A stretch of 64,000 nt of DNA, from contig NC_133044.1 of assembly GCF_048771995.1 (NCBI RefSeq), positions 330,001 to 394,000 of the forward strand. The letters are read 5' to 3'. This DNA is from Taeniopygia guttata (Eukaryota > Chordata > Aves > Passeriformes > Estrildidae). The notes under the pieces were generated by a model that was not told the origin of the DNA, did not search any database, and worked only from the letters and a program-made list of their open reading frames with translations. The position numbers were made by a program, and so were the translations under genes. Positions 1 through 13,198 of this stretch are shown here, in pieces (position 1 is the stretch's first letter; each line of letters starts with the position of its first letter).

Positions 1-2300
1 TTCAGAGCGTCCTGCACTTGAGCAGGCAGGATCCCAGCTGCCCGTGCTGGCCACGGGGGTCACCCTGCTGCCTGTGCTGCCCATGAAGCTTCATCCCATG
101 AAGCTGACTCCTGCTTTGCCTGCACCTCTACAGACACTGGAATCTTTCCAACTGGCCAAGGATTTCCCACTGGGCCAGGCCAGGACAGTGAGGCTAGATA
201 TGCAAGCAATGGTAAAAAGAAGTTTTTATCTTTTACAAAATGTGCTGCCTACTCTTCCTTGCAGGAACAGAGAATGTGGCAATTTCCTGAAGATCTGGGT
301 AAATCAGCCAAGGCACTTGCAGACATTTTCAGACCAGAAGGCTCGTCTGATCCTATTCCTGCCAAACCCGAGCCAGGAGCCTCGGGCAGCCGTTTCTGAG
401 CTGATTCAATAATTTGCAAATTGCAGAGAACAGCTCCCAGAAACCTGCGCCTCAAACACCACGGCACTGATGCCAAAGGGCAAGGGGAGGCTGTGAGAGG
501 AGAAGCAGCCCACACCAGGGCACCCACCCACCAGCTCTCCCCTGCGAGAGGACAGCCACCAGAGCATCACCTCACTTGCATGTGGGACAGGTGGGAAAAT
601 TCATTTAGATATAAATACAGTTCCAAATCCCAGGCTTTCAGAGCAAAATAGGAGCAAGGAAAAGCAGCAGCCACCACCCCCCCCAGACCTCCCCACTCCT
701 CCCCTCCAGCTCAGGTGTGCAGGGGGAGGCACAGGTGAGAAGACTGTAGGTGAAGGGGCAGGTAAGCATCACCCAGCTCTGCCAGGGGAGCCTGGTGTGC
801 TGCGCTGCACTTTGCTGGGCTGCTAACAAGGAAGAGACATGGGCCACCACAGACTCTGCAGCTGCCACTGATCCTGCCAGGCTTGCATATGGCTCATGGA
901 AAGCAAAATTCAATTGCAAATGCAGAACAAAGACTGAATGTAGGAGGGAAAAAAGCAAATAGGAGCAGGTGGAGTAACAGAGTCCCTTTTGACGATGCTG
1001 CTAGCAGTCCTTTTCCTGCAGATTATGTCACTTTGATGGCCCTGGCAGCTTGCATAAGATGGAACAACCACCGTAAAGCATTTCTTGAATTCCTGCAATC
1101 ACTCCCATGGAGGCTCCGGCAGACAGAAAAAAACCTCCTCGGGGTCTTGTTCTCCCCTTGAGAAATCTGTGTGACTCTAGTTGTACTCAGTAAACCCTGC
1201 AGCAAGAGGCGCACTGAGACGTTTTGTGCACAACATGATGCTGTGGAAAAAATTAAAAACGAAAAGCAGGCTCAGACATCACGGGGCAGATCCCGGTGCA
1301 AGTTCAGAGCCAGTTTTTTTCTAAGCACTCCAGTGTCATGTTGAGCTCATTCATAAAAACCTAGTACCTGAGGGAAAGGCAACTCTTTGGCAAAGTCTTC
1401 CGTGGTGTGACTAGTAAAGCACTCCCTGCCCTTGAGGCAAATGCAGGATTGGCCAATGAGTTTCAGTGTGTACAACATCCCGAGGATCATTTGGGTCCCC
1501 AAGTGTCACTCTGCACTCAGACAGCCCCCACACACGTGAAAGCAGGAGGAGAGACTTCAGGCCACCCCAGCCAGCCAGTCCTCCAACACTTGCTGGCTGG
1601 TACCTAGAGCCTATGGCCCAAGGGCAGAGCTACGGCTAGAACGGGCCTGGGCTAAACAGGACAAAACCCAAAGAGCAACAGCAGGGGCAGGACAGTGAAG
1701 CCCAGCAGGGAGCCTCAGCGCAGTCCCCACATCCTTCATTCCAGCCGGGAGTGTGGTTCAGGGGGCCCAGCCAAGGCTCAGCTCAGGTGAGCAGCCTTAC
1801 TGTGGCTCATTCAGGACCTGCAGGTTGTTTTTTTCACCACTGTTCTGCTTTGATGACCTACCTAATACCCCAGCAAGGGAGACAAAATATCTCAAACCAG
1901 CAAGTGACACAGGAGCTCCCCAGGAATGCCAATGTTCAGTCTTTAGTGCATCACTGACATCCTGCTCTCCATGGCACCAGCTGTCCAAGGCAAAGCCCCA
2001 ATGCCAGCAGCACTGAAAAATGGGGTATGAGCCCTGCAATCCACAACTGATGGCAGACAAAAACCTTCATCCTCAGTTGCCTCACTCTGATTTTTCATGC
2101 TTATAGATTAGGGAGTAGTAGAATATTTTATGGTAACTATTCCAAATAATCGTTTCTTCATTCATTTTAGTTCGGTGCAAAATCACAAATTGAACCAAGA
2201 AAAAGCAAGAAACAAAAAAACCCTCAGCCTGCAGCACGTTGCTTCCACCCTCAAACAGAGGTACACACACTGTGAGGTTCGGGTGCGTATTTCTGATTAT
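1..2300 (-). other. RAP1GAP2: RAP1GAP2 intron, left edge
   Basis: This is non-coding sequence inside the minus-strand RAP1GAP2 gene. The downstream exons of the family (the segment rich in KKQELANSS and the EFFEMLEKMQ helix of the human protein) were looked for here and not found, so they must lie beyond the left edge. I see no recognisable repeat or RNA gene. The short open frames on both strands show no family resemblance. Confidence 0.55.
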
Positions 2301-2329
2301 TTTTAACACCGAAGTTGCCGGAGTAGCGG

Positions 2330-3620
2330 AGTCCCGGAGGAGAAGACTCCCAGCCCGGGGCAGCCCGCACAGATCAGCGCGGGGTCAGTCTCGGAGGCCA
2401 ACAGCACCTCCCGTGCGGGGCGGGGGAGCGGCGCCCGCGGAGCAGATGCCAGCTCGCAGAGCACTGCAAACAGGCCATTTCCTACGGCACGAAGTTGAAC
2501 GCGAAGTACAGCCCCTGGCTTCGGCAATGAAAGATGAAACCATTTGTCAGCTGCTCCCGCCGCAGCCGAAGCTGCGAGCCGAGTTACGGCGGATCTGCAC
2601 GGGCGCCCGCGGGGCCCGGGGACCGCGCTGCCCGTCCCGGGTGTGCAGCAGCGGCGGTGCCGGGGCTCTCCCGGCCCGGCCTGCGGCCCCTGCACACCCT
2701 CGCACCGACACGGCGGTCGCGGTTGTTCCGGTGCCCGGCTCCCGGCACACCGCGAGCGGCTCAGGGTCACGCCGGTGCCGGCTGTCCGCTCCTCGGCACC
2801 GCTCCGGCACCGGCGCACACCGCGAGCGGGTCACGATTATCCCGGGGCTGTTTTCCAGCTCCCGGTACCGCCGCCGGCACCCCCCGCCCGGCAATCCCGT
2901 CCGCCGCTCCCCCGCGACCCCGGCTGTGCCCGGCCGGCGGTACCGAGCGCTGCCCCGCTCCCCGCGCCGTCACCTTCTCTCGCTGCTCTGCCGGGAGCGG
3001 TGCAGGAGCCCGATCAGCACCACGGCCGCCCGCACCCCCGCGCGCCGGGACCGCGTCCTGCCGCCCGCCCGGGACATCGCCGCTGCCGCCGCCGACCGAG
3101 CTCCGGCACCGGCGGGGGCGGCGGCGCGTCCGTGTCCGCGACCGCCCCCGCCCCGCGCCGCCCCGCGCGGCCCCGCGCCGCCGGTAACGAGCGCGGGGCC
3201 GGTAACGGAGCCCCGCGGGAGCGGCTGCGGACGGCGGCAGCTCTTCCCCGTGCCCGGGCCGGGGGCCGCGGGTGTGTCCGCAGACCCCCGGACACCGGCG
3301 GGCCGGCTCTGCGGGCGGGGCTCCGAGCACCGTCACGGGCCCGGGGACCGGACCGTCCGCGGCACAGCCCCCGGGTCACCCCGGTACGGAGGCTTTCCCG
3401 GCAGCCGCAGCCCGGGCTCCCTAAGGGGCGAAGGGCCAACACAACCCCTTCAACCCCCACAGAGGGAGGACTCGCTCCTGCCCCACAGACGGGTTCTCCC
3501 CGCAGCAAACCCCGCAGGACCTCCAGGCGGGTCCCAGCCTGGCCCTGCCATCCCCCTGCCAGGGCCGAGCATCCCTCCCGCTGGCCCGGCTGCAGCAGCG
3601 GGACAGCGCGGGCCCTCGAG
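2330..3620. promoter_or_regulatory. CpG island, candidate internal promoter
   Basis: Base composition changes sharply from AT-rich DNA to dense CG dinucleotides at about 2,330 and fades after about 3,600 (bounds by eye). The island sits downstream of the known RAP1GAP2 start and of the shared exon at 15.5 kb. It would therefore serve a shorter RAP1GAP2 transcript or an unrelated RNA. It contains the candidate minus-strand first exon at 2,974-3,077. The long open frames through it on both strands are what CpG-rich DNA gives by chance. Confidence 0.6.
2974..3077 (-). CDS. candidate alternative first coding exon of RAP1GAP2 (third start)
   Basis: On the minus strand an ATG with G at -3 opens a 34-codon frame beginning MSRAGGRTRSRRAGVRAA. 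It continues through a short hydrophobic run (VVLIGLL) to a basic, serine-containing end (HRSRQSSER). The exon ends AGAGAAG|GTGACG, a good donor, and the frame meets a stop just inside the intron. It ends in phase 2. The shared RAP1GAP2 exon at 15,493-15,528 also ends in phase 2, so this exon could replace everything upstream and join the next, unseen RAP1GAP2 exon in frame. It lies in a CpG island. I do not recognise the peptide from any known isoform. The assignment is inferred from position, strand and phase, and chance in CG-rich DNA is a real alternative. Confidence 0.3.
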
Positions 3621-3649
3621 CCGGTCCGTCACAGCAGGAGCTGACACAC

Positions 3650-6600
3650 AGCTCCCTCCAGAAATGAATTCCTTTTTTTATGAAGTAAACTGTAAATTAT
3701 CTACTTCTCACTTCAGCACCTTTCCCTGGAAGTCCTTGTTGCCATGGTGATAAAACACCCAGGTCCCTCTGCCCCCCTTATCTCACCTCTCTCCTCTGCC
3801 AGTTTAATTTTCACAGGAATTAGACACAGGACAAGCTACAGCACTTTGAGCTACTTGCTAGTCTAAGGGATGAAAGCACCATCCTTGCTGCCAGCAGGTG
3901 TGGGATCATTCACGAGAACATCCACCCAGCACCTGCCCAAAGCCTGCTGGTTCTCTGTATCCCTGCAGCCATTTGGAACAGTCAAAACAATCCTCCTGCA
4001 TCTGGAGGATTAAACCCACTGCCCTGGGTGGGTTTAACCATCCTGGCCATAGAGCAGGGAGGGCAGAACCTCTCTGGCAGTGGCACATGGGTGCAGGGTC
4101 CCTAGGGCAGCTGCTCCAAGTGTCACAGCCAGGTCAGGGTTTTGGGGGCATCCTGCCACAAACAGGAATCTGTTGGGGGGTACACACAGGCTGCAGGCAA
4201 GCAAATCCACCACCCATTCAAGAAGGACCTGAGCAACTGCTGGGGAAAGATGGCAAGAAAGGCCCCCCTGCTCCCCACCCACAGAGCAAGAGCCCAGCAG
4301 AGAACAGGAGCTGCCTGGAAACCCCCAGCTGGGGCAGTCAATCATTAACAATGCATGGGGCTCCCCTGGCAAAGCCTGTAATAAATGTGTTTGCTCAGGA
4401 GAAACAGCTTGCAGAGGCCACAGACCACATCTGGCAGGGAACAGCCGCTCCTGCTGCCTCATCCTGCCTGTCACACACCTGCTTCACCCACCTCCCCTGC
4501 CTGTCACCCTCTGGTCTACCACCCTTAAGGAGATCAACATAACCTCAGTTCTGACCTTCACTATCTAAATGTTTCAGCAGAATCTCTAATCAGAATGATT
4601 CTTTAAATGCAACAACAACAAAACCCCTATCATTGCCATAATCTCTCTGTATCCTACCGTAAGTCAGATAAGTCAGCCGTGCTGTTATTTTTGTCAACAC
4701 ACCACATTAATTCACCTGAGATGAACCACACAGCATTTCAGTGTCACCACAGCACCCATCCCAACCGACACCGTGCACATGGAGCACTCCAGAGAGCCAA
4801 GACTCAAACTGAAACCCAAGATCAGTATTTCTGTGTTCCACCAGATCTTGAGGTCCCTGGGGAGACCGAGCAGCAGCAATTCCAGCAGACAAGTGTTAAG
4901 GTACCCACTTCCCCACAGGAAAAAGTCCAACTCATTCTCCAGAAATTCCAAAATTCATTTCTGTCTCCTCAGAACAACATCAGATGATGCCAAACTCTGA
5001 GTGATGGTGAGAGAACTTAAGTGGGTACAAGGAATGAATTTTGCTAAACCTGGGTGCTACCTGCACTGCCAAGCCTTTCAATAAAGCTTTTGATGGATCA
5101 ATAGGTCTCTTGCTGCAGAAAATACCTGTCTGCTTTCCTTCAAGCTGAAGCTATCAGCCTGACAAATTTCTCAGGCAAAGAAAAAATATTAGATCCTATT
5201 TCTGTGCCAAATTACACCAATTATTGTACTCATTTTCAATTAGTGGAGGGGGAGGGGGATAATTTTAAATCTTTTAGCTCTCACATTAAACAGGCAGATT
5301 CGAATTTCATTGAGTCTCCCTCTCTGGAGACATTTTCCACATCTCCCCTCCCCTTTTCCAGACAAGGTAAATATTAATCTCCTCTTGGTTTATGCTGAAG
5401 TGGCTTTGTATTGATTTTTAAAGATGTTCAATTCGCTCCTATTTGGAAATAGACAAATACTTTGAGCAGAAACTCAGGTTCCCTCTCCACCCAAACATGG
5501 CCCAGCCCACAATGGAAGCAATTGCATCTGGGCTCACTGCAGCTGATTTGTAATTTATGGGCTGAGGGCAAGACAATAGATGGCGAGGGGCTGAGGTGGG
5601 CTGGGGGCTGTGGTTCCAAGGAGGGCTGGATGCTCACACAGGCAAAAGGAACCAGGACAATGTCACCTCTGGCTGTGCCAGGCCCTGCAGAACCTGCCCT
5701 GTGTTTCTTAGGTTCTGCCATCCAGTAGCTGCCCCAGGACGGACCGGGGTAGGATGACAGGGATACCTGGCAAGGCACACAGGGTGGCAGGGCTGGTGCA
5801 TCTGAAAGCTCCTGCCCTGCCTGTCTTCCCCATGCCTCACCCCCTCCAGCTCCACCCAGCCTCCTGTTCCCGCAGCGATGCCACCAAAGCATCCATCACC
5901 TTCCTGAATAGTTGCATAGGAATGCCCTGTCAGGGCCAGCACCCCCAGAAGCTCTCCAGATGTCCCAAAAGACATCTCCAAAGACAGAATGCTGCAGTTC
6001 AAGACATTCCAAGTCTCCATCATTCCTTTAAAACATCAGTATCACCCTGTCAGTGACTAAATCACCTCCAGGGTAAGCAGTTGCCCTTGTTTATGAAGAA
6101 ATATATATCCCTTGAAAAATGGCCTGACACGTTTGCTCCAGACAAAGCAGTTTGGCAATGAGCTAGGAAGCCTGAGGGGCTGGAGGGAGCGCAGGACAGG
6201 TCAGGACAATTGCACACCGTGATTAACACATCACCTGGCAGCCGCCTGGACACTCTGCTGAGAAAGAAGGGTCTGAAAACACCAGACTAGGACAAGATTG
6301 AGCCTTTATCCCTTAGGAGTATGGAATCTACCATGAATAAATGACACTATTAATATTAATGTAATAACTTTGGCTTTTGTATAGATGCTGCTGTGAGATG
6401 AAACCCCCTATAGGTGGGCAGCCCATCAATCTGCCTCAGCCACCTGCAGGGGCCTTTCCACCTGCAGGGGACCCAGCCCCATGCTCACACCTGAGCTGCA
6501 GCCGCAGCTGAGCCCCGCTCTGGTGACTCAGGGCTTCTCTAGCCAGTGCAGGATAAGTCCCTGTCACCCTCTGTGCCTCCCTGGGCAGGAGATATTTCTG

Positions 6601-9600
6601 GTTCCCTCGCTCATGAGGGACAGTGCCAGAAATACCCGAGCTATGCCAGGCATTTGCCACAGCCAGGCTGAGGCACGGCCAGCCCATCCCCGCGGCACCG
6701 TGCCCGAGCTGCCGGGGAGCCCAGAGCTCTGCCCAGGGACTCCCCCGCCACCCTGGGACCCCTCACCTCTGCCCCAGGCCCTCACCCCAAGCCCCTCTGG
6801 GCACTGCCTCCCACCAGAGCACCTGCCCTGCCCTGCCCAGGTGGGAGAGCCGAGATGGGGCTGCTGCGCCAGCACCAAGGACTGGGAGCCAGAGAGGAAC
6901 AAAAGGAGACAATGCAGCACGGCCCAAACCCAAAAATAGTAACTGTTTCCCTGCAAAGGAGCAGTCACATCCCAATTTCCCTGGCATGGCAGAAACGGAT
7001 TTGGGAGCTTGCAAACGAGGGAGAAAGCGATTATGGTGCTTCAATCGGTGCTGCAGGAGGAGGATAAGAGGGCATCCACTCTTACAGAAGTATCACAAGA
7101 ACTAGAGCTTTAGATTACATTACATCCAGCCCCAAGTAATCTGATTAGAAATTTATTTCATGGCTTCAGTTAGAAAGACATGAAGGAAATCCCAGGAAAG
7201 CACAGAGCCAGCTCTTCCATGCAGGCAATGAGAGACAGAGCACAGTGAGCTTATCTCCCCAGAAATGGTGTGAGACGGGTGTGACACGCCACCAGCCACC
7301 CTGACACCACGTCACTTCTGGGGCTCGGATCGGCGTGTGCGGAGGCGTGGGGCGGCCCCAGCTCCCACCCCAGACGCTGGCAAAGCCCCCTGGCACAGCA
7401 GTGCCCCAGCCCTGACGGCTCCCTGCGCCCAGCTCTGCGGCTCCTGCACAGAGGAGCAGAGCCCAAGTGCCAGAAAGGAGCAGTTTACCTGCTGAGCTCA
7501 AGGAGGAGCACACAGGGATGGGCTGGCCCTGTCCAGAGCCCTTCCCTGGGAGGAGTGCAGTCCAGCACTGACCTTCTGCCTTGGATGGCCCAGGAGTGTC
7601 CATCTCCCCAGCTCAATTTCCAGCCCTCCCAAGCAACAGGCAGAAAGAGTGGTCAAAGCCACAACGAAAGAACAAAAGTAAAAGAAGTCTCACTGCTGAA
7701 AGCAGCTGAGGTCAGGTGGGTCTTGTCACTCTCCCCTGGGCAGAGGGGATGCTGAGGAGCACAGCTAAGGAAGGTGCTGGGAGCAACCCCTCCCTGTGCA
7801 CCCCAGGCTGCCCCTGCTCGAGGGCACACAGTCTCCAGAGCATCCCAGTGGAAGGGCTCCTGGCTGCAGCATGGGCAGGTGACACCGAGCACCATGTGTG
7901 ACAACCAGACCAGCTCCAGAAGGGGCAAAACCTGAGCCATAGCCAGGCCAAGAACTTTAAGAAAGCCGCCAAAGAGCAGTGACCCAAGAGCATCAGTGAC
8001 AGAAGCCTGGAACACTGACCATGCCATCAACACATGAATGCATGAGTGGTTTTCCAAGACTCATTTATCAAGGAACAAAGCAAGCTATGGGTACAAGGAG
8101 TCTCTTGTACACCTCTCCCATCCATTGTGTGCCATTGGCTATGAGCCAAGCACTATTCTGCAGTCGAGAGAGCCCAAGTGAGTCACCCTTGGGCTCTTCC
8201 TGCACTGCAGCCTGGCTGTGTGGTGGCAGCTGAGGGCAGCATCAGCCACAGCACAGCTGACACAGAATAAGGTAGTCATGACCATGACAGCAGCACAATT
8301 ACATGGAAATTGTATTCCTGATAATTTGGGGTATTTCTCCCTGTGAACACAGGCCTCCTGAAGAGACGAGCTCCAAGACTTCAGCATCCAATTAAATTAG
8401 ATCAAATCAGCAGAGGAAATCAGTCTTTACAGCATGAGCAGATACTCTGAATTTTACTAGCAAATCAGTGAGCTAAATGTCACCATTCATCATTAACATC
8501 ACTAATAAAGCCAGATTTGGGAGGCACGGCCACAAACATGTGCCACTCACCCAAAGCTTCCAGCAGCACCAGCACCCTGCCCAACCCCCGGTCCTCCCTC
8601 TGCTCCACGTCCAGAGCAAAGACAATCTCTGATTGGCATGATGGCTTCAATCTCCACTGGAATCCTGCCAGGAAGCTCAGGATCAGACCCAAATTCTACC
8701 CTCAATGGAGCAATGCCCCTCCGAGGATGCTGCAAGGGATGAGGGAGGAGGTGGTGGGCAGCGAGGCGGTCAAGGGACAGGTCCCAGTGCCACAGAGGGT
8801 GGCAGCAGGAGCAGCAGCACCTGGGCCCCGGTGACTCTTCAGAGATGACACCATCTCAATTACCCGCCTCCCTCACACACCTTGTTTGATGTGAAAGCAT
8901 TAAAAGACATATAATTTGCGGAGCTAAAACACAGGTATTATCTCTGACACATCCATACTACAGGGAACATTCTGAAGTCAATCACATCCAGGAGATTCTG
9001 CTGCTCTACAGATTCTTCCTTGCCTCTCGCTCCAAATAAGAAAAGATGGAAAATGAAGCCGTTTTTAGCTGCAGACTCACCACCTTCCTCTTCAAATCAC
9101 CTCACACTGTGCAACCTCATCAATGATCCAGAACAAGAGACCTAGATCAGCTTGTCAGGGCTTTAGAAAGTGGACTCTGCATTCCAGACTGGAAAGGATT
9201 AACAGTATATTGCTGTAGGAGAAAGGAGCTGTCACAGTCCCTGGTGTGACACCAGTAGCATTTAAGAGGAACGAGACAGGACAGTGCCTGGAAGGACTGA
9301 CCTTTGAGACTTCACAGAGACTAAGAATATAGCTCTGACCTATTCAAGTACCTGCCAAGCCTCTACTACATGTCTCTTCTGGGTGGGAGCCCGAGCTGAG
9401 CCACGTTTTCACAACAGGCTTGGGAAGATGTGAGTTCCTTGGATATGGTATGGGTCACTGAGAGCATCACAAGCCCCACTGGAAATAAAACAGCAGAGAT
9501 GGAGAGGGCCATTTCCAGTGCAGGACCATGGCATGGGAATGCCGCTGGGGCCAGAGGCCACCCATCCCTGCTGGACCGCGGGGCTTGCCGGCGGCAGGAG

Positions 9601-9800
9601 GCCGGGCCCTGCAAACTGGCAGCAGGAGCGACAGCCGGCGGGAGCGGTACAGTAATTAACAAAATTATCATCAGGAACAAACCACAGGCTTTGGCAGAAC
9701 GCCTGCACTGCCACGCCGGCACTGCCTACCCTGCTCCGGGCTCCTTGGCCTGGCAGACGTGGGGCTGCCCACAGTCCCCAAATCACACCTGCCCTGGCAA
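3650..9800 (-). other. RAP1GAP2: RAP1GAP2 intron
   Basis: About 6 kb of unremarkable intronic DNA. I found no exon with family resemblance, no CR1 tail, no long microsatellite and no RNA gene. Several stretches around 5.1-5.4 kb and 8.9-9.3 kb are AT-richer and free of simple repeats, so they could be conserved non-coding sequence. That cannot be judged from one genome. Confidence 0.5.
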
Positions 9801-9810
9801 TGAGTGGGCA

Positions 9811-9902
9811 CATGTCCATGGCCAAGGGGAAGCCAGCAGGAACATGGCCAGGGCCAAGGGGAGGCCAGCGGGAACATGGCCAGGGCCCAGGGGAGGCCAG
9901 CA
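9811..9902. repeat. minisatellite, 32-bp unit, about 2.9 copies
   Basis: Unit starts at 9,838 and 9,870 are 32 bp apart, with a diverged partial copy before them. Each unit contains AACATGGCCAGGGCC followed by GGGGAGGCCAGC. The array lies in the RAP1GAP2 intron and is open in several frames, which explains the proline/glycine-rich shadow frames there. Confidence 0.85.
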
Positions 9903-10110
9903 GCCACCCCGAGTGAGGAAGAGCCCCTGCAGACCCTGCCCGGGTGACCTCTGTGACTCCTGCAGACAGGAGTGAACCCACAGGCAGATGGTGCCTCAAT
10001 CACCGCAGCCATCGCGGCTCCTCCGCCCATCGCGACAATATTTGCTCTCAGAAGGTGGCTGCTCTCTGAGCAACCACCCTCCGGCTGCAAACAGCTCCCA
10101 GCCTGACAGG

Positions 10111-10239
10111 CTATAAATATGGCAGGAGGAAAAACCAGCACAGTTTATTAGTTCTGAGACAGAGCTAAAAATAGACCCATGTGGGGCTGCTCAGTCCTCT
10201 GGGCAGATGTAATTGTGGATAATCTAGCTTTAAATATGG
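10111..10239. promoter_or_regulatory. cluster of MEF2/TATA-like A/T boxes
   Basis: Three related boxes lie within 130 bp: CTATAAATAT at 10,111-10,120, CTAAAAATAG at 10,165-10,174 (an exact match to the MEF2 consensus YTA(A/T)4TAR) and CTTTAAATATGG at 10,228-10,239. They sit in the RAP1GAP2 intron, far from any CpG island. A muscle- or neuron-type enhancer, or a TATA promoter, would fit. Chance cannot be excluded because the motifs are short. Confidence 0.3.
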
Positions 10240-13190
10240 GAAGGCTGTCTGACAGCAACAACAACATTTTAGCATATGGACGGGGCGGCACTGCCGCGAA
10301 CACGCCGCTGCGCCACCTCCAACGTCACAGGGAGCGGCGCTTGCACTGCCACATCCCAGCCCACCTCTTCTGCTCCGTGGCTGGGCTTTCTGCAGGAACA
10401 AACCCTCACATAAACCCAAATATCCTCTTAGTGGCAGCAGGCCACTAAGAGGAAAGCACAGAGTCAAATACCAAGGGAGAGCATCGATGGAGCTCTGCCA
10501 GTATCCATTCCCCCGGCCTGAAATTTTATATAGGTAAGGCTTACCAGATTAAATGGCTGAAACACTCCAAGTCCTCAGAGCTGACAGTGCCTTCCTCCTC
10601 CTGTGAAAGCTTCCTCTGTCCCAGGCAGGCTGTGAGACGTGCTGGGAGGATGCTATGTGGGTGCAGCGTTGGGTGTGGGCAGGCAGCCAGGGCGATAACT
10701 GCCCTTCCACGAAGAGGGAAGCGCTCCTGCCTGCCTGCCAGAGATAGCAGGGAGACGTTGGCACTGGCTGGATTTTGTAAATCTCCCACCAGTCCTTGGG
10801 CTGACGAGGAAGGACAGACTGCGGCCCTGCCACCATCCTGGCAGGCAACACAAGCAGGGCTGGTGGCAGCCACCATCTGTGGCAGCAGCACCCGCCACCA
10901 GCCCTGGGCACACACCTGCAGTTCCCCGGCACTGCAAGGGGCTTCATCCCAGCAGGAACCCAGCAGAAGACCTGCCAACACACGGCCTCATTTTGCCTGG
11001 CACACCATGCCCAGCCACGACTCTCGGAGCTGCCACGGCCCTGCTCCCCTCCAGCTCAGCACTGGTTTTAACTGAGTTTAAAGTTTTCTGCAGGTCCAGA
11101 GCACTCCTTGCACCCTGGCCCTGCAGGCTCAGTCCTTCTCCAGGCACACTGGCAGGAGGGAGTCACTGCCAGGCTCCAGAACTGGGAGGGACATCCAGGG
11201 CACGTTCCTGGTGGGGGTAATTGTTGGGGTTTACACTGGGCTGGCTCCAAGCCCGTCAGCAATGGAGAGGAGCAGTTCCAAAGACACAGAGATAGGAAGC
11301 CCCCTATGTGCTGCAGCTGGCTGCTTTGCAGCAGTTTTGACAGCATTCCCTTTGCATGTGCTTCTCCAGCTAAATATAATTGCAAAACATACATTTACAT
11401 GCAATTATCCATTTATGAAGTGCTAATAAGTCAAAGGAATTTACTTAGATGCAATCTGCTTGCCAGACCTTGTCCTCACAGGACCCAAGCACAAACATCC
11501 AAGATCAGTGCAATAGTCAGTGCAGCCAGCTCTAAGATACTAAATCATTCCCACATCTTCCCATTAACTCAGCTCCAGCCCATCAAATATTAAAGAGCCT
11601 CAAGCCTGGACACAGCTCTTTTCACAAAGATCGAGTCAATCTTTCATCTCCTCCCACCTTCATCCTCCTGCTCCCATCAGCAGAGGAGCATCACATGCTC
11701 TTTCATGTGAGTTCTGACTGCACACACACTGAGTCCCAGTAATTGCTGTACATGGCTCCTCCGTTCCACAGAGACATGATTCTTTTGGTGCTATTTTTGC
11801 TTTATAAGGCGAGAAGAAGAGCTGACTCTGCCTGAAGGGAGGGCTTTTACTGAATTTTTTGTTTAACACTCTGTGGTTTCTCAGTGCACCCCATCAATAC
11901 CAATGAGCAAATAACCAGAGCACACAGGCTGAGGAGCTGTCAGCAGGTGAAGGGCTGGTGAACCCCCCATGGGACATCACCCTACCAGTTTGTTCCACAG
12001 AGGAGGAGGGAGGGCCCCACAAGTCCCCATCCCACTTTTCCACCTCCAGCATCCCCAGTACAAGGACTCTACAAGGCCAAGGGGGCTCGAGGGTCTCTGC
12101 CTGCTTTCTTGGGGACTCCTGCACTTGCTGGGCTGCTATGAGAGGCGAGCACACCCACCTGGCTGGCTCACCTGGCCAGAACTGCTGTTTGACATGCAAA
12201 GATCCTGTGCAGGCTGATGTTTTCTCTGGGGTGACCTTCCCACCAGGGAAGCAGCTTAGCTGCCATCTGGCTCAGGTCTTCCCTTCCTGGCAGCACAACC
12301 TGACCCCAAGCACCCCGTGTTTGACTCGGACTGCAAGGAGCTGTGCCCCCAGGAGAACCAAGGGGACCCCAGGGACCTGGAGACACTTCCAGCTCCCTAC
12401 AGAGACTTCATGTGACACAAGAAAACACCAACACCACGCCAAGGCTGGGGAGCTGCTTCTGGACACGATTCCCCTTTTGCCAGCCAAGGGGATTCAGCAG
12501 CTCCAAGTGCTTTCCCCTGAAGTGGGTAAGGAATCAAAAAATGTAACAGAAAAGTAGAGATCACAATGGAATTGGTCCAAACCAAACACAGGGTCTGCAA
12601 ATGCCAAATCCCATTTGCTGCCCAAGTGTCTCAGTCTCCATCCCACAGCTCCCTGAGGCCAGCCCAGTCCCAGGAGCTCTCAACAGCCCCAGCACCCAAG
12701 CACAGCAGCACCAGTGCCTGCTTCCACCCCTGGGGGCATGCACCCCTAAAAACAGTCAGCAGAGTATCCCCAAGTCCGCTCCCAGGCTCTTCATCCCCCA
12801 GAGACTGCCTTTGGGCAGGAGCATATCTCAGCTCCCAGAGCAGCCCCTGGCTCCCCATAGCAGCCAGAGGCTCAACTTGCTTCCTCCTACCACAGGACAG
12901 TGCTCCAGAGCCAGGGCTGGCCCATGGCCAGGACACAGACCCGAGTGGTGGCACAGGGCACAGCAGCTCTGGCTGGGCGCCGATGCTCTCAGGTTCCTCT
13001 GCCTGGCAGGCACGGGCACGGCGCAGCTCCCGGGGGCAGAGCCAGACCCAAACTCCAGAGCTCCCGGGTGCTTCAGAGGCCGAGCTGCATGGCTGCAGGG
13101 CAGAGCTGCCGGGAATGCTCGAGCCCTGAACACCTTCGCTGCCCGCCTGCAGCCCTGGCACCTCTGCCTGTCACCAGCGGGGCCAGCTGA
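10240..13190 (-). other. RAP1GAP2: RAP1GAP2 intron
   Basis: Intronic DNA with no supported gene or repeat family. An open frame begins in this stretch at 12,601 and runs on the plus strand through the following minisatellite. It has no recognisable domain and was not accepted as a gene. Confidence 0.5.
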
Positions 13191-13198
13191 GCCCTGCC

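Noticed and set aside
2239-3750. 503-residue plus-strand open frame and several overlapping ones on both strands
   Set aside because: They lie across a CpG island. The proteins are Arg/Pro/Ala/Gly-rich with no domain, and frames are open on both strands at once.
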